Source of the DNA: Glandiceps talaboti
Taxonomy: Eukaryota; Hemichordata; Enteropneusta; Spengelidae
DNA: 64,000 nucleotides
Direction of reading: 5' to 3'
NCBI RefSeq assembly: GCF_964340395.1
Contig: NC_135562.1
Span: 14,867,796-14,931,795, forward strand
Both the position numbers and the translations under genes were made by a program. Below, in pieces: positions 59,414-64,000 of the stretch. Below the pieces are notes generated by a model. It was given only the letters and a program-made list of their open reading frames with translations, was not told the DNA's origin and made no database searches. Every line of letters begins with the position of its first letter. Within the stretch, counting starts at the first letter, position 1.

Positions 59414-62400
59414 GAACTCCTTACTTGGAGTGGAGCAGTCTGCACAATCTGGAACTCATCTAGAAAAGCAAGCACAAAACATTCCAGGACTCCAGTTACA
59501 GTGGAAAGATCCCTACACACACACACACGCACACACACACACACACAGAAACAGACATATAGGTACAGACACACGCACACAATGTGTGACTGGCATTTGT
59601 CTCATTGACAGAAAATACAGAAACACACAAAATAAATTATAATATATGTATATACTAAACACACACACACACACACATTACATAGACACAGAAATATCAC
59701 AAAACAGATGTACCGTAGACACACACACACCCACCTACATACATACATACATGCACACACACACACACGCGCACACACGCATACATACATACATACATAC
59801 ATACATACATACATGCATACATGCATACATACATACATACATACATACATGCATGCATACATGCATACATACATGCATACATACATGCATACATACATAC
59901 ATGCATACATGCATACATACATACATACATACATACATACATGCATACATGCATACATGCATACATACATGCATACATACATACATGCATACATACATAC
60001 ATACATACATACATACATACATACATACATACATACATACATACATACATGCATACATACATACATGCATACATACATACATACATACATACATACATGC
60101 ATACATGCATACATACATGCATACATACATACATACATACATACATACACACACACACGCATGCAGTACATACATATGATATCACTACGTGCATTGACAA
60201 AATTGACGTGGTGTTGAAACATACTACCAGTACCACACACTCATATTCATATAAAAGAATCAAACTATATTTACTTACTGAGAGCAAAGGAAACTGATCG
60301 TCGTGACGATCTCCTGAGTGGGCGGCTTTCTTTATCACTTTCATCTGATGATGATAGTTCACTGTCGCCTCTTTTCCACCTCTGCCGTTCTGACTTGTGG
60401 TGTTTAGGTCTAGCTCCTGTACTATTCTTTCCTGCTTTGCCTGCTGGTGCTGTCAGTCAATTGAAATGACATTTTTTTAATCTCATGTCTTATATTTGTG
60501 ATCACAAATCTCATTGAAAGGGAAATGCTACTCCAGGAAAAACAAAGAAATTTGACAATAATATGCCTTTGGTTTTGGAGTCATTTTATGATTTTACATT
60601 GCATAATTTTTGCTTGATTGACAAGAAACACCAAATTGAAACTCCTTTCACCTTGATTGTTCTTTCAATGGAACACCATAGCATCATGGGTCTTAGCAGA
60701 TATAAATATTTATTAGATGCACACTGAATATTCATGACTCCTTAGAGCTTATATCTTTCAGATAAATAGTCATTGCAGTTTTGTTGAAACAGCTCGAAGT
60801 GTTTGTATAGTAATCCGTACAACAGAGCATTGTAATTGTCAAGTTTTGAAGAAAGTAGTGCACAAACAAGTCTGTGGTAGGTATTTTTGAACAGATAGAA
60901 CTTTACGTATATGACTGATTTTACTCAGAGGAAAGTACATTTAGTCTTGTAGTATAAATCAGTGCTTGGAAGGTTGCCAAACAAAAGTCAATAATCGATA
61001 GTCCCTCTGGTGTGTGACACCTCAACCCCTACGGTCACTACAATTAAGTGAGCAGAATTGTCTTCGGGTCTGTCAGCTTGACTCAGCTTAAACTGGCCAT
61101 ATGGATGAGGATTGGGTATTTATTTTGTTTTAATTTACAAAATAATTTTATTATGACTTTCTACTAGAAAAATCAATGTGAAACAACATATGGCAAGTCC
61201 TTGTTTGTAACTCAATAAATTCCAACAGTTATTGTACGTAAAATAACAAACTTTTCACACACACATTTTTTTTTTTTTTTTTTTTGCTTTTTGAGTTATA
61301 TTGAGTATTGAGTTATAAACATAGACGTTGTCCATTTTTCACTTTGATTTGTCAAGTGGGAAGCCATGATAAAAATATTTTACAAAATAACTACCCAACC
61401 CTCCTCATCCGTATGGCCACTTTAACTGCGTCTAGTGTTATAATGTGGAGACATTTACTATGTATGGGATTCTAAGAGTTACTAGGTTTACCTTGTGTAT
61501 TTTCATCTGACTGGCTTTCATTTGTAGTGGTGATAGATGACACATCAGAAGCAAACATTGGCAGTTCACTTTTAGCACGAGAAGGAGTTGATACCCTGCA
61601 AAGAATATGGAATGTAAAAAAGAAAAGACACACATTAAAAAAGTTATATAATAATGGTGGAACAGTCTATTGAGCGGTTTTACTTTTCTGTCAATTTCCA
61701 TCTTTGTTCTAAAAAAAATGATATACAAATACAACTCATTTCTTCAATCAGTTAGTAACTACTCATCAATAGCAGTCGCTAGACTCGTAGTAACAAGGCC
61801 CCTTAGGTAACTTATACATTTTTTATTTTCCTTGGCTGAGTGAACAAATATGTTTCCAGGCAAGTACCATCAGTAAACCAACATTCAATTACTTTTATGT
61901 AGGCTTACACTAACTATGCCCACATTTACGGAGAAAGTATTATTAGTTATAGAGCATATCCCTATAACAATACATACATGGCTTAAAATTAACAGCAGTC
62001 CAAGAAATACAAACTACCTGAATATTGTATCTAGAGTACCAAATGTATAAAAGGTGGTAGTCTGTTGGACCAATTATTGTTTTTATTCTTTATTTAGTGT
62101 AAAACTCAATAAGCATTACAAACAACATAAACTGTTGAAGGGTAGGCTTCTTTCCATTGAGGCCCTCCTTATACATCAAATCGACAATCACACAGAAGTC
62201 GACTTACACAAATTCTAAAATACACACATTGTGACTTGGTACCTCCTGATATATAAAGTAAATGTTAGGCAGAAAAATTGACTCTGTGATTCCCAATGGA
62301 AATTGACAGAAAATTGTACCTGAAACAGATGATGAGGCTAAGTCTGACTATTCAAACCCTGTGTACGGAGAGGTTTGCTAAAATGAAATCTGGAAACACA

Positions 62401-63873
62401 CAGAACATGTATGGGCAAGCATGCAGAAGGTATACATTTTTGTACGGGGCGAGTGGGGGTGACATGCAAGGCATCTAGGAATCAACAGGTTCAATTTACT
62501 AAACTCACCTATGCTTGAAGCTTCTGAAGAATTCACCTTTAGAGGCAGGACTAAGTGGTTTGAATTCATAGTCAGCAATACTGAAATGTGCTGTGAATTG
62601 AAACCCAGACGGTGCAAAGGATTCTTCCTGAGATGATGTACCATCTTGACCTCTACTGGAGGTTACTTTAGATGCATCAAATCTCATTGCTTTGGCTAGT
62701 CTTACATCAGAGTCACTTCCTGTATGACGACAAAATTAGTGAATATTATAATTTCTCATCAGTAATGTCCCTTGTGAGTATAGTATTAAATGTACAAGTC
62801 TAGTTCCTGACGACTGTATTCCGATTTTACACTATGTTATCTTCACACATTAGGTCTAGCCAATGTTATTACTAAGGTATTAAATTTGGTTCCACCCCAT
62901 GCTGTGTGAAGCGTAAACAACGCATGTCAGTAGTAATCCATCACAAATTGACAGGTTGTCACCATCGCTCATTAATATTCATTGGTACAGCAGGACTGAT
63001 ACGATATGCAAATGTCTAACCGAACTCCACAACCTGTCTGCTTAAACTAAAATAACTTGGAGACATGATGTCATCATGTTTATATGAACACTGTAGGGGG
63101 AGCACAAAATTCTGTGTGGGAGTAACAACATTGACTAGACGTAATGTGTGAAGATAACGTAGTGAAAAATCAGAACACAGTCGTCAGGAACTAGACTACA
63201 CCAGCTGTAACAGGGGTGTTATTTTTATGATCAGACCACAAACAAATATACTCACTAACAGTGTTGAAGTACCAATGGAGGACAAAAGGCTGCACATGTA
63301 TCACTAAATCAATGAAAATCATTTAGTACTGTACAACGTACTTTTTTTCCCCAGGTAGTAAGTTGTCATAAAGTACAAAAAGAACTAGAAAAAAGTTTTG
63401 ATGTATTAACCATACCTGACGAGGCTGTTTGTTTCTTTGTTTCTTTCTGTAAAAACAAATCACATGATAATATCAATCCAAGACGTGAAGCTTGTTATAC
63501 AACAAAATGATTTCAACCATGTGAGTTTTGGCTTTTTTTATTATTATCATTTTGACCCAAAACAAATTTAAAAAATGCATTTTATTGGAGCACACACCGA
63601 TGATATAGAAGAATAAAGTGTATAATGAGTTGCCGTGTTACAAATAGGTGATCATTTTCATCACAGTTCAGTATAACTAACATTACACCATGCACGAGCC
63701 GAGTGGAACAAAAAATATGGAATGTATACCCTGCTCATTCTACATCACAACGCATGTCTACATCACTCGTTCTGCTGTATACAAAATATGAGTCGAAACG
63801 GTCAAAATTGTGTGTCGATATTTTTTTGCGAGTCTGTGTAACCAAGACAAATTTCCATTGAGTTGGACAATAA

Positions 63874-63915
<42 letters not shown>

Positions 63916-64000
63916 TTTCATTAATATTACTGGCACTGGTATTAATTATTTTATTCTCCAATATTTTTCTTCATGCAACCGGAAAATACCTGTGACAAGA
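50191..64000 (-). CDS. DLGAP5: HURP/DLGAP5-like GKAP-family protein, 15 exons, incomplete at both ends
   Basis: HURP bundles and stabilises kinetochore microtubules in mitosis under Ran and Aurora A control; the assignment here is by motif. Minus-strand exons, 5' to 3': 63990-64000+, 63416-63446, 62509-62719, 61492-61595, 60279-60449, 59154-59294, 58202-58702, 57587-57739, 56014-56174, 55522-55626, 53912-54143, 53103-53326, 52377-52593, 51152-51234, 50191-50293. Every intron has GT-AG ends and every codon phase joins, giving about 816 codons. The GKAP core reads PYFRGLVDQETARLRVKCKK, then GKFKQFLGLIDDCEFHRG and LQGFWDLIAWQV. FDAGFFSVSSPV downstream is shared with HURP and not with synaptic DLGAP1-4. 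The end, NVSNLMSFDSPS, resembles HURP's C-terminus. The N-terminal third is basic and rich in S/T-P. The start codon and terminal exon were not found. The gene is convergent with the zinc-finger array. Confidence 0.85.
50505..50740. repeat. ACTCCTGG dispersed repeat, copy 2 (intronic)
   Basis: Contains TGGAGTCATTCATTATTTCA, GCCAAAAAACACCAAAC and GCACACTGAATATTCATGAC, in the same order as 60515-60755. Confidence 0.65.
51152..51234 (-). CDS. DLGAP5: HURP-like exon
   Basis: Acceptor CTCTTTTCAG, donor GTAAGA. Completes a codon with two bases, then KQLATPKSESLSSKFSKIRL and QTNTPSQ. Confidence 0.78.
51528..51582. repeat. C-run, CCA and (CA)n microsatellite
   Basis: Low-complexity tract of poly-C, CCACCA and about 11 CA units within an intron of the HURP-like gene. 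Confidence 0.9.
52377..52593 (-). CDS. DLGAP5: HURP-like exon
   Basis: Acceptor ATTCATGTAG, donor GTAGGT. Starts ASQDWFTKYLVPSKLETPQA and contains GSISVVDLNQQAEQFMKTEP. Phase 0 in, one base over. Confidence 0.8.
53103..53326 (-). CDS. DLGAP5: HURP-like exon
   Basis: Acceptor AACCGTACAG, donor GTAAGC. Contains GTPSKRTPGSRRD and two related phrases, LRQSLHAKMTPKTTP and LRQSLSTKTTPKN, an internal duplication with T-P sites. Confidence 0.8.
53365..53700. repeat. ACTCCTGG dispersed repeat, copy 3 (intronic, diverged)
   Basis: Contains TGGAGTCACTTCATGATTAT, GCACCAAATTAAAAC, then two diverged copies of the GCATAACAGATATGAATATG phrase. Confidence 0.5.
53912..54143 (-). CDS. DLGAP5: HURP-like exon, FDAGFF motif
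   Basis: Acceptor TCTCATTGCAG, donor GTATGT. A charged helix (REAARKRLAKIKAAMKAKHE then EEKEEEE) precedes MRTFDAGFFSVSSPVRQ, the motif that points to HURP rather than to synaptic family members. Confidence 0.88.
54488..54652. repeat. Short tandem duplication (about 90 bp x 2)
   Basis: CAGCCTGGTGTTA, then TTCAGTTGCTGACACATCCT and GGTGAAGTGTTAGTG, recur twice with about 15% divergence. Intronic. Confidence 0.65.
55168..55435. mobile_element. CAGGGGTGAACAAATC MITE, copy 2
   Basis: Second copy of the element at 48747-49008, in an intron. The right terminus GATTTGTTCACCCCTG is intact; the left is damaged (GATCGTGAACAAATCC). Confidence 0.8.
55522..55626 (-). CDS. DLGAP5: HURP-like exon
   Basis: Acceptor TTTTGTTAAAG, donor GTAAGT, exactly 35 codons. 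Contains DAMFADLEKMKMNNWQKE, matching the segment after the GKAP core where family members have a conserved NxxxxLxxxxWxxx element. Confidence 0.82.
56014..56174 (-). CDS. DLGAP5: HURP-like exon, GKAP core
   Basis: Acceptor TTCTCTGTAG, donor GTAAAG. Contains GQIAAVTGKAELLIRGKFKQ, LGLIDDCEFHRGEKEVTC and LQGFWDLIAWQ, the most conserved stretch of the GKAP family. Confidence 0.93.
57005..57463. repeat. Compound microsatellite (CTGT)n(ATGT)n(GT)n
   Basis: About 22 CTGT units, then about 70 ATGT units with GTGT and GCGTCTGT interruptions, then about 25 GT units. Intronic. The MYVCMYVC frames across it are artefacts. Confidence 0.97.
57587..57739 (-). CDS. DLGAP5: HURP-like exon, start of GKAP core
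   Basis: The acceptor ACTATTTAG (57740 side) is chosen because it keeps phase with the previous exon; an alternative AG 25 bases upstream breaks the frame. Contains HNIPYFRGLVDQETARLRVK. Confidence 0.85.
57780..58005. repeat. ACTCCTGG dispersed repeat, copy 4 (intronic)
   Basis: Begins AACTCCAGGAAATAGAGACA, contains GAGAGTCATTTCATAATTTT and TGAACACTGAATATTCATGA. Confidence 0.65.
58202..58702 (-). CDS. DLGAP5: HURP-like exon with repeated SRRxSGRxLTP motif
   Basis: Largest exon (501 bp), acceptor GCAATGTAG, donor GTAGCT. Basic and low-complexity, with SRRISGRHLTPG, SRRPSGRRLTPA and TPRRSRRLSEK. Each joins an R-R-x-S site to a T-P site. Confidence 0.82.
58800..58915. repeat. Dispersed repeat, copy 2 (intronic)
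   Basis: See 46545-46652. Preceded by a direct duplication of about 55 bases at 58702-58800 (CACCTACATTGYATCAC ... ACCCTTAAACTTGC). Confidence 0.45.
59154..59294 (-). CDS. DLGAP5: HURP-like exon
   Basis: Acceptor TTAATACAG, donor GTAAGT. Contains HRKPSGRKSTPYVKSYEKRV, another copy of the PSGR-x-x-TP phrase, then an acidic MDPEEDMELEN. Confidence 0.8.
59332..59410. repeat. (AC)n microsatellite
   Basis: About 38 AC units with one AG interruption. Smaller AC tracts lie at 59517-59546 and 59660-59679. Confidence 0.95.
59740..60158. repeat. (CATA)n/(CATG)n microsatellite
   Basis: Tetranucleotide tract in which CATG units are scattered among CATA units. Flanked by CA repeats. Intronic in the HURP-like gene. 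Confidence 0.97.
60279..60449 (-). CDS. DLGAP5: HURP-like exon, basic
   Basis: Acceptor TGACTGACAG, donor GTAAGT. Contains ELSSSDESDKESRPL and RRSSRRSVSFALS. Close to the large (CATA)/(CATG) microsatellite of the next intron. Confidence 0.8.
60515..60755. repeat. ACTCCTGG dispersed repeat, copy 5 (intronic)
   Basis: The most complete copy: CTACTCCAGGAAAAACAAAG, TGGAGTCATTTTATGATTTT, CATAGCATCATGGGTCTTAG, GCACACTGAATATTCATGAC. Confidence 0.7.
61088..61425. mobile_element. TTAA-flanked MITE in a HURP-like intron
   Basis: TTAA at 61088-61091 and 61422-61425. Inverted termini ACTGGCCATATGGATGAGGA and AGTGGCCATACGGATGAGGA (right end, reverse complement). The TTAA target suggests a piggyBac-like family. 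A poly-T run lies near 61267-61285. No coding capacity. Confidence 0.8.
61492..61595 (-). CDS. DLGAP5: HURP-like exon
   Basis: Acceptor CTTTGCAG, donor GTAAAC. Contains VSTPSRAKSELPMFASDVSS and TNESQSDENTQ. Confidence 0.78.
62509..62719 (-). CDS. DLGAP5: HURP-like exon
   Basis: Acceptor GTCATACAG, donor GTGAGT. Contains SDVRLAKAMRFDASKV and FAPSGFQFTAHFSIADYEFK. Confidence 0.82.
62797..63197. mobile_element. AGTCTAG inverted-repeat element
   Basis: 401 bp. Left end AGTCTAGTTCCTGACGACTG and mirrored right end CGTCAGGAACTAGACT. The arms extend about 80 bases with indels (ATGTTATCTTCACACATTAG against TAATGTGTGAAGATAACGTA). Intronic. A reduced relative lies at 1680-1762. Confidence 0.78.
63416..63446 (-). 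CDS. DLGAP5: HURP-like micro-exon (31 bp)
   Basis: Acceptor GTTTTTACAG, donor GTATGG, reading KETKKQTASS. Short, but both splice sites are good and the phase fits the next exon. Confidence 0.65.
63876..63915. repeat. (ATT)n microsatellite
   Basis: About 13 ATT/TTA units near the right edge. Confidence 0.95.
63990..64000 (-). CDS. DLGAP5: HURP-like exon, cut by the window edge
   Basis: Donor CACAG|GTATTT at 63989/63990. Only 11 bases are visible, so this is tentative. Confidence 0.35.

Overview
The window is animal genomic DNA, AT-rich and full of repeats. It has spliceosomal exon-intron structure, long C2H2 zinc-finger exons with TGEKPY linkers, non-LTR retrotransposons with poly-A or short-repeat tails, and many foldback elements and micro- or minisatellites. 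Nothing bacterial or viral is evident. The mix (L1/Tx1-like LINE, RTE fragment, pogo/Jerky-like transposase fragment, PHD-finger relic, no KRAB, SCAN or BTB domain on the zinc-finger proteins) suggests a non-vertebrate metazoan, perhaps a lancelet, hemichordate or lophotrochozoan. I cannot name the species.

Layout. (1) 1-9.7 kb is a degraded leftmost unit of the array, with foldback DNA, a candidate non-coding exon and an (AT)n tract. A nearly complete 5.25-kb L1/Tx1-like LINE (3999-9249) sits inside a 41-bp minisatellite and is bounded by a 17-bp target duplication. (2) 9.7-46.1 kb is a tandem array of four units, here called A-D, each about 10-11 kb. Each carries one large poly-C2H2 zinc-finger exon on the + strand (A 9783-11222, B 19572-21239, C 30464-32130, D 41165-42514). 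The complete unit order is: zinc-finger exon, 59-bp minisatellite, unique spacer, 46-bp minisatellite, PHD-like relic, foldback element with a solo LTR, candidate exon 1, a 1.1-kb inverted-repeat element, candidate exon 2, 41-bp minisatellite, next zinc-finger exon. (3) 46.1-50.2 kb is non-coding with MITE-like elements. (4) 50.2-64 kb (minus strand) is most of a 15-exon gene of the GKAP/DLGAP family, best matched to DLGAP5/HURP, the spindle microtubule-bundling protein. All splice phases join without a break. The 5' end lies beyond the window and the terminal coding exon was not found.

How it fits together. The zinc-finger units and the HURP-like gene are convergent. Unit B has the most complete set of signals: two candidate 5' exons, an ATG and 19 finger modules. 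Unit C is broken twice, by a 508-bp microhomology deletion that removes an exon-2 donor and by a 1-bp frameshift in the finger array. Unit D has lost the ATG used in A-C and gained a premature stop. Unit A has several fingers with lost zinc ligands. Unit C is a mosaic: its zinc-finger half follows B and its downstream half follows A, with the switch inside about 850 bp where A and B are indistinguishable. Insertions present in some units and absent in others (solo LTR, TTAA element, LINE, RTE fragment, two related inverted-repeat elements) give filled and empty sites inside one window and so order the duplications. The most interesting content is this array together with the HURP-like gene. 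I saw no clear novel defence or metabolic system.
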